Origin: Ovis canadensis
Lineage: Eukaryota; Chordata; Mammalia; Artiodactyla; Bovidae
NCBI RefSeq assembly: GCF_042477335.2
Contig: NC_091245.1
Location: 228,655,501 to 228,719,500, forward strand
Reading direction: 5' to 3'
DNA: 64,000 bases
In this document: piece by piece, positions 34,641 through 46,752 of the stretch
Layout of the letters: each line of letters begins with the position of its first letter
Position numbering within the stretch: the stretch's first letter is position 1
The notes under the pieces: generated by a model
Database searches by the model: none
Seen by the model: the letters and a program-made list of their open reading frames with translations, nothing else
Told to the model about the DNA's origin: nothing
Made by a program: the position numbers and the translations under genes

Positions 34641-34976
34641 AGTCACTCAGATAATCTGTATTCATAGAAAATCAACAAAATAAGGAAATGAAATGTTAAC
34701 TTATATAGTCAAAGATATCCTCTCAGAGAATTTCTTTTCAGCAGAAACCTGAAAGAGACGGAGAAAAGTATTCCAATCTAGGCAGGAAGACTAAGAAGTA
34801 TTAAGACTGTAAGGGAAAAAAGCTAGATGCGTTCCTGGAAAAGAAAAACTTCTTTACACAAACTGAGAAGAGATGGTAGGACCAGGCCTCAGAGATCTGA
34901 GGCCAGATCTTCTAAGGCCTTGTGCTAAGCAGCTTGGGTTTTATACGTCAGTCACTATGCAAAGAATTTATTACTG

Positions 34977-35243
34977 CAGCATTCTATCAGTTCAGTTGCT
35001 CAGTCGCGTCCGACTCTGCGACCCCATGAATCGCAGCACGCCAGGCCTCCCTGTCCATCACCATCTCCTGGAGTTCACTAAGACTCACATCCATCGAGTC
35101 CGTGATGCCATCCAGCCATCTCAGCCTCTGTCGTCCCCTTCTCCTCCTGCCCCCAATCCCTCCCAGCATCAGAGTCTTTTCCAATGAGTCAACTCTTCTC
35201 ATGAGGTGGCCAAAGTACTGGAGTTTCAGCTTCAGCATTCTAT
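34977..35243 (-). mobile_element. BovB 3' end, 0.25 kb, with 11-bp TSD
   Basis: Antisense BovB terminal 250 bp (34988-35232), with the youngest-type tail 'cagttcagttgctcagtcgcgtccg' at its left. The minus-strand frame encodes the [19 protein letters not shown]-terminal region. The perfect repeat cagcattctat at 34977-34987 and 35233-35243 marks the insertion in L2. Confidence 0.93.
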
Positions 35244-35565
35244 AGGAGAAACTTTATCTAAGATGGAGATGCAGCAGACTCTAAAGTGAGTGAACGAAAC
35301 CAACATGTGGGCATCATCTCAAGCCATTGGATCTTAAAAACCTGTATGCATCATGGGCCACAGAAATAGTAGAAGTATCTGCACTGCACATCAGTTTCCG
35401 AACTTATGAGCTAGCAACCCGAATCTCTGCAAGTAGCATTCAACAAACAGGAGGAAAAGTTCTTGACTGAACTTCCCTATATTTCAGCCAGGCTGTTTTC
35501 TGAAAAACTAATGAACATTTTCCCTCCAAAAACTATTTTAAAATTGATTTTTGCTTAATAAGTGT

Positions 35566-35790
35566 ACTTTGGGGAAGGGGCTTCCCTGGTGGCACAGTGG
35601 TAAAGAACCGCCTGCTAATACAGGAGATGCAGGTTGGATCCCTGGGTCGGGAAGATCCCCTGGAGAAGGAAATGGCAACCCATTCTAGTATTCTTGCCTG
35701 GGAAACTCCATCAACAGAGGAACCTGTTGGGCTTGGGGTTTCAAGAAGAATCAGACATGACTTAGTAACTAAACAACAACTTTAGGGAAG
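35566..35790 (+). mobile_element. Bov-tA SINE with 12-bp TSD
   Basis: Sense copy, 35578-35778, head 'gggcttccctggtggcacag', B-box region 'ggttggatccctggg', and an older-type tail 'cttagtaactaaacaacaac'. Flanked by actttggggaag (35566-35577) and actttagggaag (35779-35790), one mismatch. Confidence 0.93.
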
Positions 35791-36230
35791 AAGTCATGCC
35801 TTTAACAATGTTAGGTCTTCTTTTCATGCTTTTCTATTCTACATTGTTCTAGTGGAGTGATAAAGAAGTGGTTCTGTCTGAAGTCAGCTGACGAGCGAAC
35901 AGGAGGTAGGGAGATAAATGTATGAAATATGCATGTCACTTAACTTTGAGGAGTTTTGCTAAGAAAAGAAAGAGGAATTGGATGGTACCTGGAGGAAAAT
36001 GAGATCTTAGTAGGGTTTTTGTTAAGATGGGAGATATGTTAGTATGCTCACTGATGAGAGAATGATGAAGGGAAATTTGTTGATAGAGGCAAAAGCAGGA
36101 AAATTACAAGGGCTAAGCAGTTAAAAAGTCAGTGAGAAGGAAAGGACTCATGCATAAGTGAATGCTTTGGCCTTGGATCAAAGTAAGGACAATTCAAACT
36201 GAAAGTCATATTTCTCATTAACTAAAGGAT

Positions 36231-37341
36231 TGACATTCTGCTTTTGTAGCAGTCTCTTGAGTTTTGTTAGCAGAAAACAGCATCCTGATCCTAAGTACTT
36301 CATAACACTGACAAGACTGCACTTCTAAGTCTTTAAGACTGTCAGTATACTACTTAACTGCAGCAACTCCACTGAGGGAAAGACCACCTTTTGGGGACCT
36401 GTCTGGGAGTCCAGCCGACAGCCCCTTGATGACATGACTTCCCTCTAAATGAGTTCATTTTATCCTCTATAGATCTCAGTTCACACAGACATATTTTTTA
36501 AAATAAGTGTAACTTTAGCAAATAGTCATACATCACTTTTAATTGATATACTCAACCATCTAGCATGAAAGCAACTGCTTTCTCTACCCATACGTGTTGT
36601 GTGGGAATTCTCTAAGTATAGGGATTAGCCAATTAAAACCAAACGATAGAGAAAATGGTATGTTCCATGCAAGAACATAGAGAGAGAGTTTGCTACCAGG
36701 TAAGTTGTTGGAGTCAATATACAAATATTTTATTTGATATTCTATTTATTACTGATTTCTGTGCTTAATTGGTAGCTTATACTTCTTTCAAGAAGGAGTG
36801 AATCATCTATGCCAGAATGCATTAAGACACTGCAAATCAAGGTTCTGTTTTAGTGGGAATATGGGGGGAAAAAACTGAAAGGTATTGATGCTGTTATGCA
36901 AATAAGAAAAGCCCAAGAAGAGAGAGTTCTATAATTTCTGTGATGGATAGAAATGGGCTTAGGGTTGACAGGCAATCTAAAAATTACTATTACCTCTCAT
37001 TATATCCTTCCAAGCATTTCCGTTTGTGCAGAATGGGATTTTAAACATCTTGATCAAGCAGTAGAAGTCTGCCTCATATCCTGACACTGATGATCATCTG
37101 GCAGGGCAATATTGTTGCTCTAACTGGCATACGCACATGGTTATGAAACTGCATGAGGCATTACTCAAGAAGTGGCTTGTGATTGGAAACAGCCAGCAGA
37201 AATTTAAAAGCAAGTATCATTTTGCCACTCATGAAATGATCAAAGGTTTCATAAAACTTTATGCCTATGAGGGCCAGTATATAAGATTCACTCTAATCTC
37301 AAGAAGTAAATTTTAATATGTTCAACTGTCTTAGATTCTTA
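36231..37341. other. No recognised feature; repeat-poor
   Basis: No repeat family or exon identified. Mixed base composition. Confidence 0.4.
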
Positions 37342-40284
37342 GAGTTGTAGGACTTTTTTTTTTTTTTTACAATATTGTATTGGATTTTCCATATATCAAC
37401 ATGAATCCACCACAGGAATACACGTGTTCCTCATCCTGAACCTCCCTCTCTCCTCCCTCCCTGTACCATCACTCTGGGTCATCCCAGTGCACCAGCCCCA
37501 AGCATCCAGTATCATGCATCGAAACTGGACTGGAGATTCGTTTCATATATGATATTATACATGTTTCAATGCCATTCTCCCAAATCATCCCACCCTCTCC
37601 CACAGAATCCAAAAATCTGTTCTATACATCTGTGTCTCTTTTGCTGTCTCGCATACAAGGTTATCATTACCATCTTTCTAAATTCCATATATATGTGTTA
37701 GTATACTGTATTGGTGTTTTTCTTTCTGGCTTACTTCACTCTGTATAATAGGCTCCAGTTTCATCCACCTCATTAGAACTGATTCAAATGTATTCTTTTT
37801 AATGGCTAAGTAATACTCCATTGTGTATATGTACCACAGCTTTCTTATCCATTCATCTGCTGATGGACATCTAGGTTGCTACCATGTCCTGGCTATTATA
37901 AACAGTGCTGCGATGAACATTGGGATACACGTGTCTCTTTCAGTTCTGGTTTCCTCGGTGTGTATGCCCAGCAGTGGGATTGTTGGATCATAAGGCAGTT
38001 CTATTTCCAGTTTTTTCCACACTGTTCTCCATAGTGGCCGTACTAGCTTGCATTCTTACCAACAGTGTAAGTGGGTTCCTTTTCTCCACACCCTCTCCAG
38101 CATTTATTGCTTGTAGACTTTTGGATCACAGCCATTCTGACTGGTGTGAAATGGTACCTCATTGTGGTTTTGATTTGCATTTCTCTGATAATGAGTGATG
38201 TTGAGCATCTATTCATCTGTTAGCCATCCATATGTCTTCTTTGGAGAAATGTCTATTTGGTTCTTTGGGCCATTTTTTGATTGGGTCGTTTATTTTTCTG
38301 GAATTGAGCTGCAGGAGTTGCTTGTATATTTTTGAGATTGTTTGTCAGTTGCTTCCTTTGCTATTATTTTCTCCCATTCCGAAGGCTGTCCTTTCACCTT
38401 GCTTATAGTTTCCTTTGTTGTGCAGAAGCTTTTAATTTTATTTAGGTCCCATTTGTTTATTTTTGCTTTTATTTCCAATATTCTGGGAGGTGAGTCATAG
38501 AGGATCCTGGTGTGATTTATGTCGGAGAGTGTTTTGCCTATGTTCTCCTCTAGGAGTTTTATAGTTTCTGATCTTACATTTAGATCTTTAATCCATTTTG
38601 AGTTTATTTTTGTGTATGGTGTTAAAAAGTATTCTAGTTTCATTCTTTTACAAGTGGTTTATCAGTTTTCCCAGCACCACTTGTTAAAGAGATTGTCTTT
38701 TCTCCATTGTATATTCTTTCCTCCTTTGTCAAAGATAAGGTGTCCATAGGTACGTGGATTTATCTCTGGGCTTTCTATTTTGTTCCATTGATCTATATTT
38801 CTGCCTTTGTGCCAGTACCATACTGTCTTGATGACTGTGGCTTTATAGTAGAGCCTGAAGTCAGGCAGGTTGATTCCTCCAGTTCCATTCTTCTTTCTCC
38901 AGATTGCTTTGGCTATTCGAGGTTTTTTGTATTTCCATATGAACTGTGAAATTATTTGTTCTAGCTTTGTGAAAAATATAGTTGGTAGCTTGATAGGGAT
39001 TGCATTGAATCTATAGATTGGTTTGGGTAGTATACTCATTTTCACTATATTGATTCTTCCAATCCATGAACATGGTATATTTCTCTTTGATTTCTTTCAC
39101 CAGTGTTTTATAGTTTTCTACATATAAGTATTTAGTTTCTTTAGGTAGATATATTCCTAAGTATTTTACTTGTTTCGTTGCAATGGTGAATGTAATCGTT
39201 TCCTTAATTCCTCTATTTTCTCATTATTAGTGTATAGGAATGCAAGGGATTTCTGTGTGTTGATTTTATATCCTGCAACTTTACTATATTCATTTATTAG
39301 CTCTAGTAATTTTCTGGTAGAGTCTTTAGGGTTTTCTATGTAGAGGATCATGTCATCTGCAAACAGTGAGAGTTTTATTTCTTTTCCAATCTGGATTCCT
39401 TTTATCTTTTTATGCTCTGATTGCTGTGGCCAAAACTTTCAAAACTATGTTCAATAGTAGTGGTGAAAGTGGGCACCCTTATCTTGTTCCTGACTTTAGG
39501 CTAAATGCTTTCAATGTTTCACCTTTGAGGATAATGTTTGTAGCTTTTATTATGTTGAGGTATGTTCCTTCTATTCCTGCTTTCCGGAGAGTTTTTATCA
39601 TAAATGGATGTTGAATTTTGTCAAAGGCTTTCTCTGCATCTATTGAGATAATCATATGGCTTTTAATTTTTAATTTGTTAATGTGGTGTATTACATTGAT
39701 TGATTTGTGGATATTGAAGAATCCTTGCATCCCTGGGATAAAGCCCACTTGGTCATGGTGTATGATCTTTTTAATGTGTTGTTGGATTCTGATTGCTAGA
39801 AATTTGTTAAGGATTTTTGCATCTATGTTCATCAGTGATATTGGCCTTTAGTTTTCTTTTTTGTGGCATCTTTGTCAGGTTTTGGTATTAGGGTGATGGT
39901 GGCCTCATAGAATGAGTTTGGAAGTTTACCTTTCTCTGATATTCTGGAAGAGTTTGAGTAGGATAGGTGTTAGATCTTCTCTAAATTTTTGGTAGAATTC
40001 AGCTGTGAAGCTGTCTGGACCTGGGCTTTTGTTTGCTGGAAGATTTCTGATTACAGTCTCAATTTCTGTGCTTGTGATGAGTTCAAGTTATACTTTTCTA
40101 AGAATTTGTCCATTTCTTCCATGTTGTCCATTTTATTGGCGTATAATTGCTGATAGTGGTCTCATGATCCTTTGTATTTCTGTGTTGTCTGTTGTGATCT
40201 CTCCATTTTCATTTCTAATTTTATTGATTTGATTTTTCTCCCTTTGTTTCTTGATGAGTCTGGCTAATGGAGTTGTAGGACTTT
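37342..40284 (-). mobile_element. L1 (bovine type), 2.9 kb, 5'-truncated, 15-bp TSD
   Basis: A single-orientation L1. The T15 at 37354-37368 is its poly(A) tail, then 3'UTR, then ORF2 antisense up to about 40270. Minus-strand frames encode the ORF2 C-terminal part ([19 protein letters not shown], at 38662-39045), the RT catalytic FADD (39352-39363) and the [13 protein letters not shown] motif (in 39479-39832). A stop breaks the SGTR/QGCPLS junction near 39479, and further stops and frameshifts occur. The perfect repeat gagttgtaggacttt lies at 37342-37356 and 40270-40284. Confidence 0.96.
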
Positions 40285-40589
40285 AAACCTGTTCAGTTTC
40301 AAAATGTTCAAATAAAGAAATGGAAGGCACCCATTGTAATACAACACTCCCACCATGGGGCAAAGGCTGGCTATGGAAGTCAGTAGTCGTGAGTCATACA
40401 TCATTACTTTCTCCAGCTCATAATTTTAGAGCAAAAATATGATAGGTGTTTCTTTGATTTTTTTACAAACTCAAATTCCTACATTTTATTAAGTAAATTT
40501 GGGATGGTCTACTTAAAATACTTGAGGTCTTCTGGCAATAAAATTATACAAATCACAAAGTAAATCTGGGAACTGTGAGGTGACAACAG

Positions 40590-40775
40590 TATTCTCAGCT
40601 TCTCCACACTTCCATTTTCTCACCTGTAAAATATGGAAAGAAATGTCTACCTTCTAGACTGATTGAAAAGATTAATTGGATTATGATTATAAAAATATTG
40701 GGCTCAGAATCTGGTACACAGTGTTCACTCAAAAAACAGTGACTGTCATTGTAACCATTGTTCTCTTTGTGCAAA
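40590..40775 (+). mobile_element. MIR SINE
   Basis: Sense orientation: 'ccattttctcacctgtaaaatatgg' order at 40611-40636, then 'ctagactgattgaaaagattaattgg' and 'tctggtacacagtgttcactcaaaaa', following the MIR core and tail. The tRNA-related 5' part is poorly preserved. Confidence 0.65.
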
Positions 40776-41884
40776 AAGTAAGAAGACATGTTTTATCAGA
40801 CTCAAAAGCCTGAAAGGAACTTTTAAAAGGCATCTATTCATCTTTCTTGTTCTGTGTACCAGGGTTAAATCTCGCTTATCTACCCTGACTTCTCTCTCAA
40901 ATGACTCTAAGAAGATAACAATACTTCTTAGTGGATTATTATGACTATGTACATAATGTTAATTGTTTGGGTTACATACAGTTGTTTTTCTCAAGAGATT
41001 TCTGCAATTCTAAAGGAAAGCAGCTGACAGCTTCTAGGGGCAGTATCTTAATTAACAATTATTGTGCAAAAATCTTTCTTCTGACTAGGCAGGGGGAAAG
41101 AGGTTGTTAGGAGGCAGGGAGAGATGTATTAGAGATGTCCAGAGAGCAAGGGGCCTTTGTTAGCTTAAAGGGTCTCTCTTTGCCGAAGAAAACTCTCCAA
41201 TTAGACAGAAAACTGTTGCAGGAGCATAAAAGCCATTTTCAGCACCATGTAAAGCAGTCCCATTTTTTTAGTTGGACGAGTGAAATGAGAATGACGTCTC
41301 TCCTGTTGCAACTGCCAATTATTTAAGAGGCAAAACTCAAGAAAGTCAGAAGCAAGTCTCGAGCATGAAATGATAAAGTAGCAACCAGAACTGAGCACAG
41401 CTAATGGCTGGCTTTATGGTTCTTTAATAAGATGGGGCTTAAAGAAGCTGGGAGAAAATAAACTCCAACTTTACTTCATTAGGACTAGATGGCTTAATAT
41501 GTGTACAACAGTTCTATTTAAAATGAGTTGTCCAGGATGCAAAAGTCACTATGTCTGATCCATGTTAGGCATGGACAACCTAAGAAATGACAGGTGGCAC
41601 TTTTTAAAGAAAAATGAAGAATCAAACTCAAAATACATACAAGCACTCCTAAAAGGTTTTAAATACAGATTATAAATATAACTAACCAAAAGGTAAAATT
41701 CAAAATGAATCATATCCCTAGGACTATCTCTAATTAAACTGTAGTAGAGATTTATTTACATCTCCTTTTAGATGTAAGCTGTACATTTATACTTGAAATT
41801 TCATCCAAATAGGTATATAATACACTTTCAATAACTATGAAAGTTTCTTATATAGGATTTTAATCACTGCTATAACAAATACTT
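40776..41884. other. Repeat-poor island with regulatory-type motifs
   Basis: About 1.1 kb without recognised repeats. It includes ttaattaacaattattg near 41050, cctttgtta at 41153 (SOX/TCF-like) and gaatgacgtctctc near 41290 (contains TGACGT). Coding potential is not evident. Confidence 0.4.
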
Positions 41885-43740
41885 ATGAAATACCTACTGA
41901 ACTAGGAACCAACGTAACAGAGGAGGGGAAAAGTGCATAATGCCAGACTTCAGGAACTTAAAATCCAGTGAGGAAAACGGATATTAATACATACAGCTTA
42001 TGTCATCAAGACCATGACAAAAGATTCTAAGAAGGGATCTGATTTAGACAGGAGGAGCAATGGAATTTAAGCTCTAACCTGAAAGACTGGCTAACAGTTA
42101 AATAAAATACCAGACCAACTGACCTGCCTCCTGAGAAATCTGTATGCAGGTCAAGAAGCAACAGTTAGAACTGGACATGGAACAACAGACTGGTTCCAAA
42201 CCAGGAAACGAGTAAATCAAGGCTGTATATTGTCACTCTGCTTATTTAACTTATATGCAGAGTACATCATGGGAAATTCCAGCCTGGATGAAGCACAAGT
42301 AGGAATCAAGATTGCCGGGAGAAATATCAATAACCTCAGATATGCAAATGACACCACCCTTATGGCAGAAAGTGAAGAAGAACTAAAGAGCCTCTTGATG
42401 AAAGTGAAAGAGGAGAGTGAAAAAGTTGGTTTAAAGCTCAACATTCAGAAAACGAAGATCATGGCATCTGGTCCCATCACTTCATGGCAACTAGATGGGC
42501 AAACAATGGAAACAGTGAGAGACTTTATTTTCTTGGGCCCTAAAATCACTGCAGATGGTGACTGAAGCCATGAAGCTAAAAGGTACTTGCTCCTTGGAAG
42601 AAAAGCTATGACCAACCTAGATAGGATATTAAAAAGCAGAGACATTACTTTGTCAACAAAGGTCTGTCTAGTCAAGGCTATGGTTTTTCCAGTAGTCATG
42701 TATGGATCTGAGAGTTGGACTATAAAGAAAGCTGAGCACAGAAGAATTGATGCTTTTGAATTATGGTGTTGGAGAAGACTCATGAGAGTCCCTTGAACTT
42801 CAAGGAGATAAACCAGTCAGTCCTAAAGGAAATCAGTCCTGAATATTCATTGGAAGGACTGATGCTGAAGATGAAACTCTAATATTTTGGCCACCTGATG
42901 TGAAGAACTGACTCATTTGAAAAGACCCTGATGCTGGGAAAGATTGAAGGCAGGAGGAGAAGGGGATGCCAGAGGATGAGATGGTTGGATGGCATCACCA
43001 ATGCAATGGACATGAGTTTGAGTAGGCTCTGGGAGTTGGTGATGGACAGGGAAGCCAGGTGTTCTGCAGTCCATGAGGCTGCAAAGAGTCGGACACTACT
43101 GAGCAACTGAACTGAATGAAGAGAAGGAGAATAAACATTTTGAGGCAAGGGCACTGATGCAGAAGAAAAGTTGGCATAGCTGAAGAGCCAAAAAAACAAG
43201 GCCAGTGAGGATAATGTGATAGCATCAAGGGAAGAAAAGATACACTGACCGTGACAAGATCAGATTGGCCATGTTAAAAAAAAAAAAAAAAGTAATGTAT
43301 CCTAAGTGCAGTGCCACTGAATGGTTTTAAGCAGAGAGTATGAAATCATTAGATTTACATTTCAGAAAAAAATAACCTGGCATAGTTCTGCATAGAGCAT
43401 AACAGCATACAATGGCATGTGTAACTACAAGTTTAGTAGGGAGCTGCCATGGTCTAAGTGAGGTATAGTAGTGTTTCAGGTAAAAGATGTGGAGAAAAAT
43501 GGATTCATTCAAGGTCTATTCTGGAATAGGCATCCATAGGTGATAGATTAGAATATTTCTCTGGCTTTTGGTTAAAATTACCAAATAGAATATGATTCCA
43601 TTCACTGAGATAAAAACACAACAAAGTTAGAGGAAAGTGGGGGGAAGAAGTACAGTTCATCAGGTACATCATTAGAGACTAAAAAAGGGAATGAGAAAAG
43701 AGCAGTAGCACAGGAATATCAGCATCTCTGGGGAGAAATA
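41885..43740 (-). mobile_element. L2 LINE remnant split by a BovB
   Basis: Reverse-oriented L2. The left part is 41885-42106 ('ccagacttcaggaacttaaaatccagtgagg' order at 41943). The right part is 43119-43740 ('gaatggttttaagcagagagtatg' at 43319, 'gccatggtctaagtgagg' at 43447, 'ccattcactgagataaaaac' at 43599). The right part also contains an A-run at 43277-43291. Order is conserved across the insertion. Confidence 0.65.
42107..43118 (+). mobile_element. BovB LINE, 1.0 kb, RT active site mutated (YAND)
   Basis: 5'-truncated BovB starting at the 'ccagaccaactgacctgcc' part of RT. The frame 42230-42565 runs [40 protein letters not shown], then hits a stop. At 42341-42352 the catalytic YADD reads YAND (gat to aat). 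A second frame at 42587-42796 carries [17 protein letters not shown]. Ends gagcaactgaactgaa. No clear TSD. Confidence 0.93.
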
Positions 43741-44380
43741 TAAGTTTTTATATATATATCCAATTTTATGATTGTATCCATTTATCTATACACATTTTAT
43801 TTGGGAACACAAGCCACAAATCTCAGCTCTTTTTTGGATAAAAGGAGTAGAATGTCCCCAGTAGGACAGGGACTCTGACATCCCAGGGACTGATGGTCAT
43901 CATACAGCAGGCATGAGAAAGACAACTCCAAAAAATGAACAACCTCAGAAGCAGAAAATTTGTCAAACAGTTCTGAAGTTTAACAAAGAGGCAACTGAGA
44001 TTTGAATAAGATCTGGTATTAATAGAAAAGAAAAACCAGCCAAAGAAATAAGTTAACAAGAACTCAGTTGTCAAAGATGGAGCTTTGATCAAGTATATAA
44101 GCAGAACACTGGGAACCGTTTGTGATTTTTATCTTGAAAAGACAATGTGGTAACTGTGCACAGATTAACATAAGATGAGCTTATATGGGACTGAAGAGAT
44201 GCTTGCTAGGTCCCCAGAGCCCAGGTGGGACAACTGGGGTCTCCCACAGGGACCCTGTATGGAAGAGTTAACACTGCTCATCTCAGAGTGAGGAAACCCT
44301 GGAAATTGGTTGCAGCTACTGTCTTCAAGCATATACCAAATATACCTGGTGCAGCCCTGTATAGTTCTTATTACAGAGTA
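43741..44380. other. No recognised feature
   Basis: Includes a short (TA)n near 43748-43757. May hold further unrecognisable L2. No exon seen. Confidence 0.4.
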
Positions 44381-44600
44381 TCAGTTCAGTTCAGTTCAGT
44401 CACTCAGTCGTGTCTGACTCTTCGCGACCCCATGAATCGCAATACACCAGGCCTCCCTGTCCATCACCAACTCCCGGAGTTCACTCAGACTCGCGTCCAT
44501 AGAGTCAGTGATGCCATCCAGCCATCTCATCCTTGGTCATCCCCTTCTTCTCCTGCCCCCAATCCCTCCCAGCATCAAAGTCTTTTCCAATGAGTCAACT
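44381..44600 (-). mobile_element. BovB 3' end, 0.22 kb
   Basis: Antisense BovB terminus with a three-unit tail (tcagttcagttcagttcag) at 44381, running to 'cttttccaatgagtcaact'. No convincing TSD found. Confidence 0.92.
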
Positions 44601-45555
44601 ATACATTCAATAAATCTCAACAAAATGTTTGTATAAACTTCAGAGTTAAATTCCTCCCAGTGTTGTTTTTTAAAGATATGTGGACTGGGCAGATGCTACT
44701 CGATTCTGTCAAAATTTCAATGACAGAGGAAGAAAGTTTCTATAAACAGCAGCCTTTACAGAACACTGCCTTAACAACAGTTAACAGGCAGTCTTATAGG
44801 ACTACCCATTACAGTGGCACAGAAAGCAGCTAACTCATCAGAAACTATATTAGAGCTTTACAGTCTCTACCTTTTCTGACTTTTCATCTGAATGCCTCAG
44901 CTATGAAATCTCTTGTTTTGACCTTAGTGGAAATGGCTATCCTTTGTGAAATAACCTAGAAAGGTCTTTGTGTCTGTTCTCTACACATTGGTAAATTTCC
45001 TGCATCCTTTCTTCAGAAGTTCCCAGCCTCAAGCTCATTAATCACTCTCATTATTCTTTTAGACTCTCTATACACCATCCCTTCTTGCTCTCTACAGTTA
45101 GGAGCCCAAAATTAGACTCATTAGTAAAGGCTTGGCCAAGGCCAAATCTAACAAGATGACATTCTCATGAATTCTGCACATGTAAGAGTGAACTCATCAA
45201 AAAGTGAGGTGATGCCTGGAAACGTCTTATGAACCCTCTGAATCCTGTCTGAAATAAATATGTAAGCTAAAACTGAAACAAAGATTTGCAAACAACTGAA
45301 CTCCAAATCACATACCTGAGGTACTAAGGTACCACTCACCACCTTCCTCCTACCACCCACCCACCCTACCTCCCCTTCTTTATTCCTGCCTATATAAATA
45401 TAAAAATTCTGAGTTGGTAGGAGAGCCAATAATGCCAAAAGGTAGAGAGAAATAATGCCAAAAAGGACCAAGAGTTGGAAGCTAATATGCAGAGGCCAAG
45501 GTTGAGCATATACAGTATAAACTAGAAAGGATCTGCCAATGAAGAGAGGAAAAAC
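44601..45555. other. No recognised feature
   Basis: Unassigned sequence. 45330-45380 is C-rich on the plus strand (accacccacccaccctacc). Confidence 0.4.
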
Positions 45556-45559
45556 TAAT

Positions 45560-45775
45560 CTGGCTAAGAGCAGGACCCAGGAATCAGAGTTCTGGATCTG
45601 ACTTATGCATCAGCCACTTACCAGTTGTTTGACACTGGAGGCTGGTGAGACTGAGACTTTCAGCCTCATTTTCCTCATCTGTAAAGTGAGGCCCCTTATG
45701 GTACATAAATTATAGAGTTTAACAATCACATGAGTTAAGTATCTGTAACTGTTTACTAGATCTGAAATAGTCATG
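45560..45775 (+). mobile_element. MIR SINE
   Basis: Sense orientation: 'ggctaagagcaggacccagg', 'ttctggatctgacttatgc', 'cagccacttaccagttgtttgac', 'cctcattttcctcatctgtaaagtg'. This is nearly the complete MIR order, including the conserved core. Confidence 0.8.
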
Positions 45776-45924
45776 TTATAATTTTATGTATAGGTACTTT
45801 TTTTGAATAATTTAAGTATTTGTTAATGACTAAAATAAGCATTTAAAAGGGCACTTTAGGCCATCTTTACTGTTGAGTCACTGGAAAAATCCCAGGCATT
45901 GTCAATTCTCCAATAAACATGTAA

Positions 45925-46110
45925 ATTTTTTTTTTAATTGGAGAATAATTGCTTTACAATGTTGTGATTTCTGCTGTACAACAAGACAAATCAGCCATAA
46001 TTATATACACAGCCTCTCTCTCTTGAGCTTCCCTCCCCCCTCCCATCCTACCTCTCTAGCAGCTTCCCATTAGCTATCTATTTTACATATAGATAGTGTA
46101 TCCATGTCCA
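45925..46110 (-). mobile_element. Artiodactyl L1 3'UTR fragment, antisense
   Basis: Starts with a T-run (poly(A) tail) at about 45927, then 'aattggagaataattgctttacaatgttgtg', 'ctgtacaacaagacaaatcagcc' and 'gctatctattttacatatag'. It is the terminal roughly 180 bp only. Confidence 0.75.
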
Positions 46111-46599
46111 AGGTATCTAAATTTTTAACCAACATGGTAGACATGCCACTGGCATCAAGGTTGCTGTTAATGTAAACCAATCCAATATACCAACTAGACA
46201 GCTGGTAGAAATAACTATGTATAACAGAGAACAAGAGATAAAATCCCTGATACATATACTGTGACCTAGCATTCTTGTTAGCAAGAAACAGAATTAAACT
46301 GTCCCTTCATGGAAGTCAGTTAATTTCTAGCAGGAACTAAAAGCAAAATTGAATATCTGTAAGTATTTGAAACCTCAAGTTTTCAGCAGAACATTTTATC
46401 TTGTAGAGAAACCATAAGCTCACTTAATATTTCCATATCACGAATACTATACATAAGATACCTCTCATTTAAGCTTATAAATGATTATCCTTCCAATCAG
46501 TAGTACACACTAGAGCAACTATTAATAGATTTTCTATTGTTGCTCTCAGCTGAATCTGTTAATGCTTACTTATAGGCCTTAACAATTACAGTTTTATTT
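46111..46599. other. No recognised feature
   Basis: AT-rich, no repeat or exon identified. Confidence 0.4.
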
Positions 46600-46752
46600 T
46601 CTATTTTACTTAAAATTCATAGATGAGTGGAAAAGGTCAGACACAAGTAAATGTATTAGTGTATGACTCCATAAAATTCTAGAAAATCCCAACTAATCTA
46701 CAAAAATAAAAAGCAAGTCAGTGTTTGCCTAGGGCTGGGGTGGGGGTGGGAT

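Larger units (their letters stand above)
34080..36230 (-). mobile_element. Long L2 LINE remnant carrying three younger insertions
   Basis: Reverse-oriented L2 in four pieces. 34080-34252 is the 3' end ('atttagcgtatactctgtgcc' order). 34641-34976 has the 'cctctcagagaatttcttttcagcagaaacctgaaag' zone and then 'gccagatcttctaaggccttgtg'. 35244 to about 35565 is poorly matched. 35810-36230 has 'gttaagatgggagatatgttagtatgctcactgatg' order. The pieces keep L2 order and are separated by an MLT1 LTR, a BovB 3' end and a Bov-tA. Confidence 0.6.
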
